Assembly: GCF_028610705.1 (NCBI RefSeq)
Contig: NZ_JAQQWT010000007.1
Location: 62,001 to 126,000 of the forward strand
Source: Halalkalibacter alkalisediminis
Lineage (GTDB): Bacteria > Bacillota > Bacilli > Bacillales > Bacillaceae_D
Length of the DNA stretch: 64,000 bases
Reading direction: 5' to 3'
Shown here one piece after another: positions 25,358-34,432 of this stretch (positions are counted from its first letter, which is position 1; each line of letters starts with the position of its first letter). The translations under genes were made by a program, and so were the position numbers. A model generated the notes under the pieces. That model saw only the letters and a program-made list of their open reading frames with translations, ran no database searches and had not been told where the DNA came from.

Positions 25358-26724
25358 TTAAAGTGAATTTAACGCAACGAATATGGCTTGCGTTTATTTC
25401 AATTATTGTTTTGGTAGGACTTTCAATCATCATTATTTACCCTATTTCGATTAGAGGGGCCTTAACAGAAGAAACGTATCGTATTATTGAACACGAGCAA
25501 TTCAGGCTAGCTTATCCTCTATGGGATTTAATTAACCCTAGAAGTGAAAGTGATTTTACAGACCGAGAAGCTGGTTCGGTGGGCCATTTTTTCATTTATG
25601 AGTCTCCAAGACTCCCTCCTGAAGGAAACCCACCTCCTAAAGACGTATTGCAGGAAATGGCACAAAATGCGTATAAGCAAGAAGCCAGTCGAGGGCGTTA
25701 TGAGATACAATATGGAGGGGCAACCGTTTTTTATGTAATTGCAAAAGCTCAAATTGATGAACACCCTGCTTTTCATATTTCTTATATGTGGGACACGTAT
25801 CGTGATCAGATGGTGAACCGCTTGTGGGAAAGACTAGCCTATATTTTGCTGCTGACTAGTGCGTTAAGTTTATTACCAGCAATGTGGTTAAAGCACTATT
25901 TAAGACAACCACTTATTGTGCTTGGAAATCATTTAGAGCAAATTGCCAATCGTGATTGGAAGGAACCTCTTAAATGGAAAGGGGACGAAGATTTCCAAAG
26001 ACTTTCAGATCAGTTTGAGAGAATGCGTCAGAATCTCAACCTATACGACAGGTCACAAAAAACGTTTATTCAGCATGCTTCCCATGAACTCAAGACACCA
26101 ATCATGGTCATAAAAAGTTATGCTCAATCTGTTAAAGATGGCATATTACCTAAAGAAAACATGGAAAGAACGATGGATGTAATCATTGAAGAGGCTAATC
26201 GTATGGAGCGACGTGTCATTGATATGCTTTACTATACGAAGTTAGACTCTTTGAAAGAGGAAAGTCCAAAGCACGAAAAGATTCTCTTTGGGCAAATCGC
26301 CTTTAAGATAGAAGAAAGATTCCGGGTGCAACGTGAAGATGTCAAAATTCTAGTGGATGGCGCTAAAACCGAGTTATTATGTGATTTGGAACAACTTGAA
26401 GTTCTGCTAGAAAATTTAGTTGAGAATGCATTACGCTATGCAAGGGATCGCATTTGGATAAAAGCAATAACAACAGACGATGCGATTATTATTACCGTTG
26501 AAAATAACGGAGATCCCATTCCAACTAAAGACTTACCTCAACTATTTAACCCATTTTACAAAGGAAATAAGGGGAAGTTTGGTCTTGGTCTTGCAATTGT
26601 TAAACGAATCACAGAACTACATGGTGGAAGTCCTAAAGTTGAAAACAGTGAGGTTGGTGTGAAGTTTACCATCACTTTCCCTAAAGGAAACCATGTTATC
26701 AACAAGACTAAAAAGAAAAAATAG
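25354..26724 (+). CDS. cssS: Sensor histidine kinase CssS
   Basis: A 456-residue membrane kinase. TM1 is near 10-30, the extracytoplasmic sensor loop spans about 31-158, and TM2 is near 160-180. A HAMP-like segment follows, then the HisKA domain with H244 in QHASHELKTPIMVIKSYAQS, and an HATPase with N box ENALRYA and GKFGLGLAIVKR. The layout matches B. subtilis CssS. The sensor loop is acidic and proline-rich (about residues 84-97). It is co-translated with cssR. Confidence 0.88.
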   Translation: MIKVNLTQRIWLAFISIIVLVGLSIIIIYPISIRGALTEETYRIIEHEQFRLAYPLWDLINPRSESDFTDREAGSVGHFFIYESPRLPPEGNPPPKDVLQEMAQNAYKQEASRGRYEIQYGGATVFYVIAKAQIDEHPAFHISYMWDTYRDQMVNRLWERLAYILLLTSALSLLPAMWLKHYLRQPLIVLGNHLEQIANRDWKEPLKWKGDEDFQRLSDQFERMRQNLNLYDRSQKTFIQHASHELKTPIMVIKSYAQSVKDGILPKENMERTMDVIIEEANRMERRVIDMLYYTKLDSLKEESPKHEKILFGQIAFKIEERFRVQREDVKILVDGAKTELLCDLEQLEVLLENLVENALRYARDRIWIKAITTDDAIIITVENNGDPIPTKDLPQLFNPFYKGNKGKFGLGLAIVKRITELHGGSPKVENSEVGVKFTITFPKGNHVINKTKKKK

Positions 26725-26788
26725 CCTCTAAAACAACTTTTACCAAGTTAGTCTAATACTTGAATACTATATTTTGTAAGCCAATCAA

Positions 26789-26820
26789 ACCCAGACTTAT
26801 CTAGTCTGGGTCCATTTTTT
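26789..26820 (+). terminator. Intrinsic terminator after cssRS
   Basis: ACCCAGAC pairs with GTCTGGGT (about 26789-26811), followed by a T run to 26820. Confidence 0.85.
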
Positions 26821-26908
26821 GATACCAGTCTAATTCCCATTGCGAACGTTTAAATTATGCTATACTAAAATATAAGATTATGAAATTATTAAGATGAGGT
26901 GACAGCAA

Positions 26909-27868
26909 ATGAGCAAGGGGATCCGGTTTCAACAAGTAGGAGATCGAGTTGAGTCCTATTACTTAATTAAATCAGCAACAAAAGGCACTGCTAGTAACGG
27001 TAAGCCTTTTTTAACCTTAATACTAAGTGATCAAACTGGTGACATTGAAGCAAAATTGTGGGGGTGTTCACCTGATGATGAAGTGACATTTGTTAGTCAA
27101 GCCATTGTGTTCCTTCATGGGGAAGTAGCGGATTATCGTGGTCGAATGCAGATGAAGATTAGTAGCATCCGTCCTACATCAGCTATGGATCAAGTGAACG
27201 TAGCTGATTTTGTTCGATCTGCACCGGTTTCACCAGCAGATATGTTAGAAGAGATTAATCAATATATATTTGACATGAGAAATGCTAACATCCAGAGGAT
27301 TACTCGTCATTTATTAAAAAAACATCAGCCATCATTCTTAGAGTCTCCAGCTGCGACGAAGAATCATCATGAGTTTGTGTCAGGGCTTGCTTATCATGTT
27401 GTATGCATGCTTAGAGTAGCCAAAAGTTTATCTGAACTATATCCGACATTAGACACAGATCTACTGTATGCTGGTGTTATTTTGCATGACCTTGGTAAAG
27501 TTAGAGAACTTTCAGGACCTATTGATACGGCATATACACTAGAAGGTAAATTGCTTGGACATATCTCTATTATGGTTACAGAAATAGCAGAAGCAGCTAA
27601 GGAATTAACGATTGATGGCGAGGAAGTTCTGATGCTTCAGCATTTAATCTTGAGCCATCATGGAAAAGGGGAATGGGGAAGTCCAAAAGTACCTGTCATC
27701 CGTGAAGCAGAAGTTTTGCATATGATTGATAACATTGATGCAAAAATGAACATGATGGACAGGGCGTTAGAACGGGTTCAACCAGGAGAATTCTCTGAAC
27801 GCGTTTTTGCAATGGACAATCGCAGCTTTTACAAACCAAGTTTTCATGAGCCACCTTTAGATTATTAG
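26909..27868 (+). CDS. yhaM: 3'-5' exoribonuclease YhaM
   Basis: A 319-residue Mn-dependent 3'-5' exonuclease of RNA and single-stranded DNA. An N-terminal OB fold (about 15-90, with [10 protein letters not shown]) is followed by an HD metal domain: H153/H154 in [13 protein letters not shown], then H193-D194 in ILHDLGK, and later [13 protein letters not shown]. The length matches B. subtilis YhaM (314). ATG 26909 follows GAGGTGA. It lies 60 bp before yhaL on the same strand, as in B. subtilis. Confidence 0.93.
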   Translation: MSKGIRFQQVGDRVESYYLIKSATKGTASNGKPFLTLILSDQTGDIEAKLWGCSPDDEVTFVSQAIVFLHGEVADYRGRMQMKISSIRPTSAMDQVNVADFVRSAPVSPADMLEEINQYIFDMRNANIQRITRHLLKKHQPSFLESPAATKNHHEFVSGLAYHVVCMLRVAKSLSELYPTLDTDLLYAGVILHDLGKVRELSGPIDTAYTLEGKLLGHISIMVTEIAEAAKELTIDGEEVLMLQHLILSHHGKGEWGSPKVPVIREAEVLHMIDNIDAKMNMMDRALERVQPGEFSERVFAMDNRSFYKPSFHEPPLDY

Positions 27869-27928
27869 TTCTACTTTGTCATGCTTGTACATATCTTAAA
27901 GTAAAGATATAAGCATGGAGGGGAAAAC

Positions 27929-28201
27929 ATGAAAAACAAACCATCAAGTAAACGATTAGCACTGTTCCTACTAGCAACCCTTGCCGTTGGATTTATTCTC
28001 ACACAAACAACAGTCGGAAATGTCTTACTGTCTAGCCCATGGTGGGTTTACTTTGTCCTTGCCGGCATTGTCTATAGTGGATATTTATCAGTCAAGTATA
28101 CACTTGAAGATAAACGAACAGAACAAGAATGGATTGAAAATGAAGGTAATGTATATATAGCTCGAATGGAAGAAGAAAAAGAGCGTCGTGGAATGAACTA
28201 A
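27929..28201 (+). CDS. yhaL: YhaL family sporulation protein
   Basis: A 90-residue membrane protein with two hydrophobic segments (about 10-27 and 36-55) and a charged C-terminal helix, KRTEQEWIENEGNVYIARME, then EEKERRGMN. The PWWVYFVLAGIVYSGY and E-G-x-x-Y-x-x-R-M-E elements match YhaL, which is made early in sporulation. It is about 20 residues longer at the N-terminus than the B. subtilis protein and has an extra hydrophobic segment. AGGGG precedes the start. Confidence 0.82.
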   Translation: MKNKPSSKRLALFLLATLAVGFILTQTTVGNVLLSSPWWVYFVLAGIVYSGYLSVKYTLEDKRTEQEWIENEGNVYIARMEEEKERRGMN

Positions 28202-28270
28202 CATGGGCAACAGAATCGTTCCTAGAGTGAATTCTTCTCATTCAATAATTTAAAAACCCGTTATGTTAAT

Positions 28271-28319
28271 CAGAGGCCATTGAAAAAGGTGAAAAACATA
28301 CCTTTTTCAATGGCCTCTG
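28271..28319. repeat. 20-bp-stem hairpin, copy 1 of a shared hairpin design
   Basis: A perfect 20-bp stem, 28271-28290 with 28300-28319, has the loop GAAAAACAT. The outer arm reads CAGAGGCCATTG and the inner arm AAAAAGGT. A close, less perfect copy lies at 28579-28623. It might also stop yhaL or yjcZ transcription, but no long T run follows. Confidence 0.7.
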
Positions 28320-28327
28320 TTACTCTT

Positions 28328-28429
28328 TTAACACACGTATGCTGTTCCAATGATAATAAGCAAGATAAACAGTACGACAAGTAGAGGAAAGCTAAAACCA
28401 TGAGTTGGTGAAACGGCTCCTGACATCAT
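28328..28429 (-). CDS. YjcZ family small membrane peptide (33 residues)
   Basis: The frame opens at ATG 28429 after AGGAAGG and ends at TAA 28328. The peptide has a short polar N-terminus with HGFSFPLLVV, then one transmembrane helix LFILLIIIGTAY. Compared with the two paralogues at 29.8-30.0 kb, it shares HGGF/HGFS followed by hydrophobic (A/P)L(I/L)VVLFILL. YjcZ-type peptides are abundant in Bacillus and some are made during sporulation; function is unknown. Confidence 0.7.
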   Translation of the reverse strand: MMSGAVSPTHGFSFPLLVVLFILLIIIGTAYVC

Positions 28430-28578
28430 CCATCATCCTTCCTTCTGAATTAGGTCATCCCTTAATGACAACATATGCAGAGGCCTAGATTTGGTTCTAG
28501 GCACAAGCGGAAAAGAGGACTGTCTTATAAGCCGGAGCAGAAACAGCAATGGCACCACACGTTCCGCGCATCGCTTAA

Positions 28579-28623
28579 AGGCCATTGAAAAAAGGTGAAA
28601 AACATTACCTTTATAAGTGGCCT
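28579..28623. repeat. Imperfect hairpin, copy 2 of the shared design
   Basis: AGGCCATTGAAAAAAGGT faces TACCTTTATAAGTGGCCT around GAAAAACAT. Same outer and inner arms as copy 1, with several mismatches on the right side. I see no gene in 28430-28578. Confidence 0.65.
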
Positions 28624-28635
28624 CTATATTGCTGA

Positions 28636-28680
28636 GGGGATGTCTCAAAAGGTCAAAAATAGACCAGTTGAGACACCCCC
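28636..28680. repeat. Hairpin downstream of prsA, related design
   Basis: GGGGATGTCTCAA, then AAGGTC, faces GACC, then TTGAGACACCCC around AAAAATA. On the minus strand the T run lies before the stem rather than after it, so this is not a standard prsA terminator. It resembles the neighbouring hairpins in its AAAGGT(C)...ACC core. Confidence 0.55.
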
Positions 28681-28691
28681 AAAAAATTTAC

Positions 28692-29588
28692 TTATTCTTC
28701 TGTTTTAAACAAATCAGCATAACGACTGTCTTTAATTTCTACATTTGTCTCTTCTAGAAGCTCTGCCATAACAGCTTCTCTTGACTTAGAACGTTGTGCG
28801 ATTAATGTTTGTTCAATTTGATCTGCATAGTCCTGATAAGAGTCTTGGCGATCTGTTAATTTAATAATATGAAAGCCGTAATCTGATTCAACAGGTTCAC
28901 TTATTTCATCAATCTCTAATGCAAACGCAGCTTCTTCAAATGGAGGAACCATTTGACCACGACCGAAGAAATCAAGATCTCCACCTCGTGCACCTGAACC
29001 AGGGTCAGTAGAATATTCGATGGCTAGTTCTGCGAAGTCTTCTCCGGCTTCTAGCTTTTCTAACACTTCATTAGCTGTTCCTTCATCTTCAACTAAAATA
29101 TGACTCGCTCTAATTCTCTCAGGAAATTGCTCTTCATTTTCTTCATAAAAAGCAAGTTTCTCTTCTTCTGTTACTTCTACACCTTCAGTGGCTAATTTTT
29201 GAACAACAAGATGTGGACGTAGGTATTCATCAATAAAATCATCAACCGTTTCAAACGAAAGGTTAAATTGTGTTTCCAACGTATTTAATAGTGCATCATT
29301 GTCTTCTGCACGAAGTTCAGTACGAAGAGTATTCAATTCCTCTTCAACTTCTTCATCTGTTACACCAACAGTTTCAATGGCATTGTCTAAAATCATTTCT
29401 TGAATCATTATTTCAAGCGTTTGAGCGCCATATCTCTCCTTGAGGGTATCAACAAATTCTGATTCTGTTATTTCTTGTCCAGCAACAACAGCTACTGGTG
29501 TTCCATTCGTTTTTCCCTCGTCGTTGTTGCAAGCTACTAAAGCTGTCATACATGCAAGGCCTACAACAGCAATCATTTGTTTTTTCAT
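28692..29588 (-). CDS. prsA: PrsA foldase lipoprotein (parvulin peptidyl-prolyl isomerase)
   Basis: A 298-residue lipoprotein on the outer membrane face that folds secreted proteins. The signal peptide ends in LVAC (C20). The N-domain has [15 protein letters not shown]. The parvulin domain (about 133-228) includes [35 protein letters not shown] and YGFHIIKL. The C-terminus is acidic. Strong acidity overall suits an alkaliphile or halotolerant host. GAGGAGTGG precedes the start. It works with the export genes in this window (cssRS, ecs, yidC). In B. subtilis prsA lies in the same yha neighbourhood. Confidence 0.95.
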   Translation of the reverse strand: MKKQMIAVVGLACMTALVACNNDEGKTNGTPVAVVAGQEITESEFVDTLKERYGAQTLEIMIQEMILDNAIETVGVTDEEVEEELNTLRTELRAEDNDALLNTLETQFNLSFETVDDFIDEYLRPHLVVQKLATEGVEVTEEEKLAFYEENEEQFPERIRASHILVEDEGTANEVLEKLEAGEDFAELAIEYSTDPGSGARGGDLDFFGRGQMVPPFEEAAFALEIDEISEPVESDYGFHIIKLTDRQDSYQDYADQIEQTLIAQRSKSREAVMAELLEETNVEIKDSRYADLFKTEE

Positions 29589-29784
29589 TTATTCCACTCC
29601 TCGGGTATCATGCTCAAGCCTGAGCCTGTATCATTCACAGACATAACTATACCATATTTTCGTTTTAGAGAGAAAGAATTTCAATATCTTTAGTCGTAAT
29701 TAGTTGAAAAGTTAGGTAAGTGCCCAGTACAAATTACTCGAGCTTGCATAGGATATTTTAACAAAGCAATGAGGAGGTGTCACT

Positions 29785-29868
29785 ATGTCACATGTACACC
29801 ACGGAGGATTTGCGTTAATTGTAGTGCTATTTATCCTACTAGTTATTGTAGGGGCAGCTTGGCTATAA
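29785..29868 (+). CDS. YjcZ family small membrane peptide (27 residues)
   Basis: ATG 29785 is preceded by GAGGAGGTG. The peptide reads MSHVHHGGFALIVVLFILLV then IVGAAWL: a His/Gly-rich head and a single transmembrane helix. A near-identical peptide is encoded 37 bp downstream. Probably expressed in sporulation as for other family members; function unknown. Confidence 0.8.
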   Translation: MSHVHHGGFALIVVLFILLVIVGAAWL

Positions 29869-29905
29869 GTATAACAAGACGATCCAAAAATAAGGAGGGA
29901 TTAAC

Positions 29906-29992
29906 ATGACTCACACGTATCACGGAGGATTTGCGCTGTTAGTAGTGTTGTTTATCCTATTAGTAATCATCGGTGCATCTTGGATGTACTAA
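29906..29992 (+). CDS. YjcZ family small membrane peptide (28 residues)
   Basis: ATG 29906 follows TAAGGAGGG. The product MTHTYHGGFALLVVLFILLV, ending IIGASWMY, differs from its upstream twin at only about a third of positions; the two are a tandem duplication. A good terminator follows, so they are likely one transcript. Confidence 0.8.
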   Translation: MTHTYHGGFALLVVLFILLVIIGASWMY

Positions 29993-29998
29993 TATAAA

Positions 29999-30034
29999 AA
30001 AAGAGTGAGGACATTAAGTCACTCACTCTTTTTA
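29999..30034. terminator. Terminator after the YjcZ pair
   Basis: AAAAGAGTGAG 29999-30009 pairs with CTCACTCTTTT 30022-30032, flanked by A and T runs. It serves the plus-strand pair and the converging minus-strand gene. Confidence 0.85.
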
Positions 30035-30211
30035 TGTGAATAAGATTTTTACATATGTTGAGGTTAATAAAATAGTCATGAGAATATTAATAGTTCGAAA
30101 TAATTTAGGTTGCTTTTCTGAAGGGATTTCCCGCTTTAAGCATAAAGCATCTGTCATAGAATTAATAACGAACAAAATAAATAATGCAAAAAGTACAGTA
30201 AAGAAGAGCAT
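30032..30211 (-). CDS. Small two-helix membrane protein, unknown
   Basis: 59 residues with hydrophobic helices near 2-17 and 43-57 and a basic cytoplasmic-type loop LKREIPSEKQPK. Start ATG 30211 lies 7 nt after a perfect AGGAGG. A longer frame to 30301 has no ribosome site. No family recognised. Confidence 0.6.
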   Translation of the reverse strand: MLFFTVLFALFILFVINSMTDALCLKREIPSEKQPKLFRTINILMTILLTSTYVKILFT

Positions 30212-30435
30212 GCAGTTGCCTCCTGACGAGCAATGATATATAAACTTTATCAAAAATCCTGAAAAAAAGATAGATAAATGCTTAATTAAATTTGTTTTCA
30301 CAAATCAAACTCAAGATAATACGAAATGCAGGAGGAGATGATCTTAGCCACACGTTGTAAGAGGAGAGTCACGTCATTATTGAAAAAAACAATTTTGAAC
30401 CATACAATAAAGGAAGTCAAGAAAGGTGTGAACGA

Positions 30436-31026
30436 ATGAGAAAAAACGCCAATAAATGGAAAATTGCTTTTTTTACTCTAAGTGGTTTGGTACTTCTTTT
30501 AGTGATTACAGTCGTACTGCTTTTTTACAAACACTTTCCAGAAGTGTCGGAGGATCATTTTATTCAGCAATCACCATCAATGGATGAAGCTACTTTTACC
30601 ATTCAAACGAATAAAGGACGTCTGAATTCACTGATTGCATCAAGAATTGAACAAACTCCTTCAGAGATTTCGTATATGGTTGAACTTCAAGAAGATAAAG
30701 TCCAATTCCGATCCGCCTTTAGAGTATTAGGTCAGGAAATTCCTGTTACGGTAAATTTTTTACCGGAAGTTGTAGCTAATGGTGATTTATTATTAAAAGT
30801 AGAAACTTTTTCGCTAGGCTTATTGAGCTTACCAGTAGAACAAGTTCTCCAACTAATAAGTGGTTGGATTGATTTCGCGGATTGGGTCGTGACGTACCCT
30901 GTCGATCGACTGGTCGAAATAAAAGTCACTGAAATTAGAGTAAATGAAAAGGACACCATGCATTTTCGTTTTACTCGTTTTGACCTTGAGCAAGACATAA
31001 TTGAATTAGAGATGATTGTAGAGTAA
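30436..31026 (+). CDS. ypmS: YpmS family membrane-anchored protein (DUF2140)
   Basis: A 196-residue protein with one N-terminal transmembrane helix (about 9-29) and an extracytoplasmic domain. Markers of the family are the early FTIQTNKGRLNSLIASRI, then FRSAFRVLGQEIPVTVNFLP and GDLLLKVETFSLGLLSLPV. Function is unknown; it probably sits at the outer membrane face. AAAGGTGTG precedes ATG 30436. It converges with the DUF3267 gene. Confidence 0.78.
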   Translation: MRKNANKWKIAFFTLSGLVLLLVITVVLLFYKHFPEVSEDHFIQQSPSMDEATFTIQTNKGRLNSLIASRIEQTPSEISYMVELQEDKVQFRSAFRVLGQEIPVTVNFLPEVVANGDLLLKVETFSLGLLSLPVEQVLQLISGWIDFADWVVTYPVDRLVEIKVTEIRVNEKDTMHFRFTRFDLEQDIIELEMIVE

Positions 31027-31030
31027 ACAA

Positions 31031-31078
31031 AAAGGGATGGTAAAAGCATATTTATAGATGCTTTATCCATCCTTTTTT
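31031..31078. terminator. Convergent terminator
   Basis: AAAGGGATGG/TAAAAGCAT faces ATGCTTTA/TCCATCCTTT with small mismatches; six T follow at 31073-31078. Confidence 0.7.
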
Positions 31079-31083
31079 ATTTG

Positions 31084-31626
31084 TTACACAGCTTGTTTAA
31101 TGAGAATATGAAATCCCTCTTCATGGTTCTCTACATAACTTCGTTTAGGAGCTTTAATCAGATAGGATGCATAAACAATATCATAAAAAGCAAGACCAAA
31201 ATGGATTGAGCTTAGAATGGAAATAATTGCTATATACATCGGAAACATAGCTGAAGCAAAGGCTCCGATCGTCGTTATGACAAATACAGGTGTTAATAAG
31301 GCAGTTAAATAAAGATTACGAGATAATGGTTTCGATGTTTTTATTGTTAAAATCGGGATTAGATAAGCCCATTGAACTTTGAAAGTAGCTCTTTTTCCAC
31401 ACAACCAAATAGGGATTAAATGGAGTCCTTTATGGATAAAAACTAAGATTAAAATACTAAAAATAAAAAACAATAGACCAATATTAGTTAGTTCAGGGGT
31501 CGGAATTAAAATACTTACTACTAAATAATAAAATAAAAATGAAAAAAGCATCGTGCATCCAGAGTACATCATTAGGCGCAACGTACCGTACTCACGGTTT
31601 ACACGTATAGTTTTCCAGCAGTTCAT
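31084..31626 (-). CDS. DUF3267-like multi-helix membrane protein
   Basis: A 180-residue protein with four to five hydrophobic helices. The segment GLHLIPIWLCGKRATF and KTSKPLSRNLYLTALLTPVF resemble DUF3267 members, which have a possible zinc-protease HExxH-like motif; here the corresponding place reads IHKGLHLIP, without a clear HExxH. The C-terminus ENHEEGFHILIK is also typical. ATG 31626 lies 10 nt after GGAGGTG. Function unknown. It lies upstream of hpr in the yha neighbourhood. Confidence 0.65.
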   Translation of the reverse strand: MNCWKTIRVNREYGTLRLMMYSGCTMLFSFLFYYLVVSILIPTPELTNIGLLFFIFSILILVFIHKGLHLIPIWLCGKRATFKVQWAYLIPILTIKTSKPLSRNLYLTALLTPVFVITTIGAFASAMFPMYIAIISILSSIHFGLAFYDIVYASYLIKAPKRSYVENHEEGFHILIKQAV

Positions 31627-31851
31627 AGAAATGCTGCACCTCCTCAATCTAAGTGATAAATTTACTCTCATTTGAAGGAAAAATCAATAGTATCGACAAA
31701 AATAAAATGATTTCGACAATAATGAATAGAATTCCTGACAATTAGAGAAAAAATTGTTAACGTTATAGAGATAAGAAGATGACATAATTACTATGTTAAA
31801 AGAATGAATAAAAGAGGAATGGATACGCAATTAGATGTATGTTGCAACGAT

Positions 31852-31888
31852 AAAAAAGCGCATTGGGAAGTGGCATCCCAACACGCTT
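31852..31888 (-). terminator. Intrinsic terminator of hpr/scoC
   Basis: AAGCG 31856-31860 with CGCTT 31884-31888 encloses TTGGGA 31863-31868 with TCCCAA 31876-31881. On the minus strand it runs into six T. The rest of 31672-31851 holds nothing I can name. Confidence 0.8.
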
Positions 31889-31923
31889 AAAGGAACTACT
31901 AGTTGTTTTTTTTAAAAGAAGAA

Positions 31924-32517
31924 CTATGCTCCTTCATTAGAGTAACTTTTCTTTTCTCCATGATCTAATTTAGTAAGTCGGCCATCTTCTTCTTCGAAAT
32001 CGTCATTAAACTTTGAGAGCGATTGTTCAAAGATGTCTATAAAGTCTGGTCCATATATATGTCTTAGTATACTAGTAATTTCCGATAATTCTGGGAATTT
32101 GCCGTAGAGGTCTCTTATTGGAAGGGCTCCTTCAAATACACCATATGTATTTGGTTGATAAGCCTCAAGAGTTTTTAAGAATAAGTCATTTCCTTCACTT
32201 GTAAGACAAACATAGGTATTACGCTTGTCATTTTCTTTTTTAGAAAAATGAAGTAGACCTCTTTCTTCTAATTTTTTTGAAAAATTGAATGCGGTCGAAA
32301 CATGCATAACTCCAAATTTGGCAATATCTGAGATTGATGCACCATCTAAGTGATAAGCAATCCACAGGATATGATGCTCATTAATGTTTAAATCGAATGG
32401 CTTTATCCATGTTTGCCAATCTTTCTCCACAGATTTCCAAAGTGCTTTACTTAATTGCGCTACCTTGTGACTAAACATAACTGATTGTTTTAATGAGCTA
32501 GGTATTTGTTGATCCAT
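31924..32517 (-). CDS. hpr: MarR-family transition-state regulator Hpr (ScoC)
   Basis: A 197-residue repressor of protease and sporulation genes. The MarR winged helix spans about 35-120, with [20 protein letters not shown] as the recognition region. [21 protein letters not shown] and the C-terminal domain [13 protein letters not shown] are specific to ScoC and match B. subtilis closely, as does the genome position between prsA and yhaH. The tail [15 protein letters not shown] is variable. The start codon lies after GGGGGGAGAACG. It has its own terminator. Confidence 0.93.
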   Translation of the reverse strand: MDQQIPSSLKQSVMFSHKVAQLSKALWKSVEKDWQTWIKPFDLNINEHHILWIAYHLDGASISDIAKFGVMHVSTAFNFSKKLEERGLLHFSKKENDKRNTYVCLTSEGNDLFLKTLEAYQPNTYGVFEGALPIRDLYGKFPELSEITSILRHIYGPDFIDIFEQSLSKFNDDFEEEDGRLTKLDHGEKKSYSNEGA

Positions 32518-32697
32518 CGTTCTCCCCCCTATTTTTTGTATTTCTAGTTTCTCTGTCTAAGTTTTAATATTATTTCTGAATATTTTTTCTTCTCTACATT
32601 ATGACAACAATTAAACAAAAAGGGAAGAGAAATATTAGTGTATTATAAACTTTTTGAAAATTTAATCTGATTTAACTTTTAAAGGATACTTGATACT

Positions 32698-33045
32698 TTA
32701 AGTAATCTTCTTTGTTTGGTTAACCGATTGTTGCAAAGCTTCGATATCTTCTTTTAATTGTACGAGGGAAGGCTCGACATCGGTCTTCCAATCATCAATT
32801 GAACCTTTGATTTCTTCTCCTACAGTAGAAAATGTTTCTTTTCCTACTTGAATTGTCTGTTTAAGCTGTAAGGAAGCTTTTTTGCTATCGTAAGTCAATT
32901 GATCTAAACCGTTACGAACTTTTTGAATGTTTTCTCTACAAGTAACCCTCATTTCTTTCCCTGCTTTAGGTGTTGTTAACAGAGTTAAACCACCTATGAT
33001 AGCAGATCCTGCAACAATTCCCATAAGTAATGATTTTGTTTTCAT
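32698..33045 (-). CDS. yhaH: YtxH-domain membrane protein YhaH
   Basis: A 115-residue protein with an N-terminal membrane helix, LLMGIVAGSAIIGGLTLL, followed directly by TPKAGKEMR, the YtxH signature, then a long helical, probably coiled-coil tail. YtxH proteins are general-stress associated; the exact role is unknown. ATG 33045 was chosen; the in-frame TTG 33054 abuts the ribosome site. Same position, between hpr and serC, as in B. subtilis. Confidence 0.85.
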   Translation of the reverse strand: MKTKSLLMGIVAGSAIIGGLTLLTTPKAGKEMRVTCRENIQKVRNGLDQLTYDSKKASLQLKQTIQVGKETFSTVGEEIKGSIDDWKTDVEPSLVQLKEDIEALQQSVNQTKKIT

Positions 33046-33123
33046 TCTAATCAACCGCCTTTTAAGTAATTGTTCTTTTCAATATCCTTTTTGCATATAG
33101 ATAAAGGATAAGGAGGGGGCTAA

Positions 33124-33318
33124 ATGGAGGCACTAATCCTGTTATTAATCTCTATTTGTTTATTATCCACGTACGGTTTCATTTATGTTTCTTCTCGATT
33201 AGTTGGAAATATGCGAAATGAAGAAGAGAGAGGACAGTTTAGAAATTCCTTTTTTGTATTATTAACACTTTTGTTAATTAGCGGAACTTCTGTGCTGTTC
33301 CTTATTTTTTCTTCATAA
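33124..33318 (+). CDS. Small two-helix membrane protein, unknown
   Basis: 64 residues with helices near 3-23 and 42-62 and a charged middle, GNMRNEEERGQFRN. AAGGAGGGGG precedes ATG 33124. No family recognised. It is transcribed away from yhaH and converges on serC. Confidence 0.6.
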   Translation: MEALILLLISICLLSTYGFIYVSSRLVGNMRNEEERGQFRNSFFVLLTLLLISGTSVLFLIFSS

Positions 33319-33346
33319 AGTGGTTAGGAATGAATCCTAACCACTT
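33318..33346. terminator. Convergent hairpin between 33124 gene and serC
   Basis: A perfect 12-bp stem, AAGTGGTTAGGA 33318-33329 with TCCTAACCACTT 33335-33346. There is no long T run on the plus side. Confidence 0.6.
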
Positions 33347-33352
33347 ACATAA

Positions 33353-34432
33353 CTATTCTGTTCGAAAAGAATTCATATAATCACGCAAAGCGAGACAAGC
33401 TTCTAAAGGTACTGCATTGTAAGTAGAGGCACGGCAACCACCAACAGAACGATGTCCGTTTAAACCGACAAACCCTAGCTCTTTTGCTTTTGCAAGAAAT
33501 TGCTTGTTTTGTTCTTCACTTGGTAAGTTAAAAGTAATATTCATTAGAGATCGTGCTTCTTTTTCCGCATGACCTTGATAAAAACCGTTGCTTTCATCAA
33601 TAGCATCATAAATTAATTTTGCCTTTTCCATGTTTCGTTTTTCAATTGCTTCGACGCCACCCTGTTCCTTTACCCAAGTAAGGACTTCGTTAAGCATATA
33701 AATAGAAAAAGTAGGAGGCGTATGATAGAGAGAATTTGTCTCTGCATGCGTTTGGTAACGAAGCATTGTTGGTACATGGTCAACATTCTCACTAAGTAGG
33801 TCATCACGGACGATAGCTACAGTGACACCAGATGGACCTAGGTTTTTTTGAGCGCCAGCATAAATGAGGCCAAACTTTTGAACATCAATTGGACGAGAGA
33901 GAATATCACTAGACATGTCTGCCACAAGTGGAGCATGTGTGATCTGAGGATACTCGGCCCATTGTGTCCCATAAATCGTGTTATTAGAAGTTAAATGCAC
34001 ATAGGCATCATTTTCATTAAATTGAAAGTCAGAGAATTGTGGGATAGACTTATAATGATTGTCTTTTGATGATGCAGCTATTTTAGTCTCACCAATCATT
34101 TTAGCTTCTTTTAAAGCTTTTTCTGACCAAGATCCTGTTAAGATATAGTTCCCAACCAAGCCTTCTTTAAGGTATTGCATAGGGAACATTGAAAACTGTA
34201 AACTAGCTCCTCCCTGAAGAAAAAGAACCTGATAGTTTTCAGGAATGTCGTACAATTCCTTTAAAAGGTTGATTGCATTTTGATGAACTTCCTCGTATTC
34301 CTTGCTTCTGTGACTGAGTTCCATTACAGACATCCCAGTGCCTTTAAAATCCAACAATTGTGACTGTGCTCTTTCTAATACAGCCTTAGGTAAGGCTGAA
34401 GGCCCAGCGTTAAAATTATAAACGTTTTTCAT
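33353..34432 (-). CDS. serC: Phosphoserine aminotransferase
   Basis: A 359-residue PLP enzyme making 3-phosphoserine from phosphohydroxypyruvate in serine synthesis, also used for pyridoxal phosphate synthesis in some bacteria. N-terminal NFNAGPSALP, GTGMSVMELSHRS, the phosphate-binding GGASLQF, the PLP lysine K196 in YAGAQKNLGPSG and the C-terminal GHRSVGGCRAS are all present. The length matches the family. AAAGGAGTGG precedes the start. In B. subtilis serC occupies the same place between yhaH and hit. Confidence 0.96.
   Translation of the reverse strand: MKNVYNFNAGPSALPKAVLERAQSQLLDFKGTGMSVMELSHRSKEYEEVHQNAINLLKELYDIPENYQVLFLQGGASLQFSMFPMQYLKEGLVGNYILTGSWSEKALKEAKMIGETKIAASSKDNHYKSIPQFSDFQFNENDAYVHLTSNNTIYGTQWAEYPQITHAPLVADMSSDILSRPIDVQKFGLIYAGAQKNLGPSGVTVAIVRDDLLSENVDHVPTMLRYQTHAETNSLYHTPPTFSIYMLNEVLTWVKEQGGVEAIEKRNMEKAKLIYDAIDESNGFYQGHAEKEARSLMNITFNLPSEEQNKQFLAKAKELGFVGLNGHRSVGGCRASTYNAVPLEACLALRDYMNSFRTE

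Noticed and set aside
28433-28648. A 71-codon minus-strand frame upstream of the YjcZ-type gene.
   Set aside because: It runs through the two hairpin repeats, has no ribosome site, and its composition looks non-coding.
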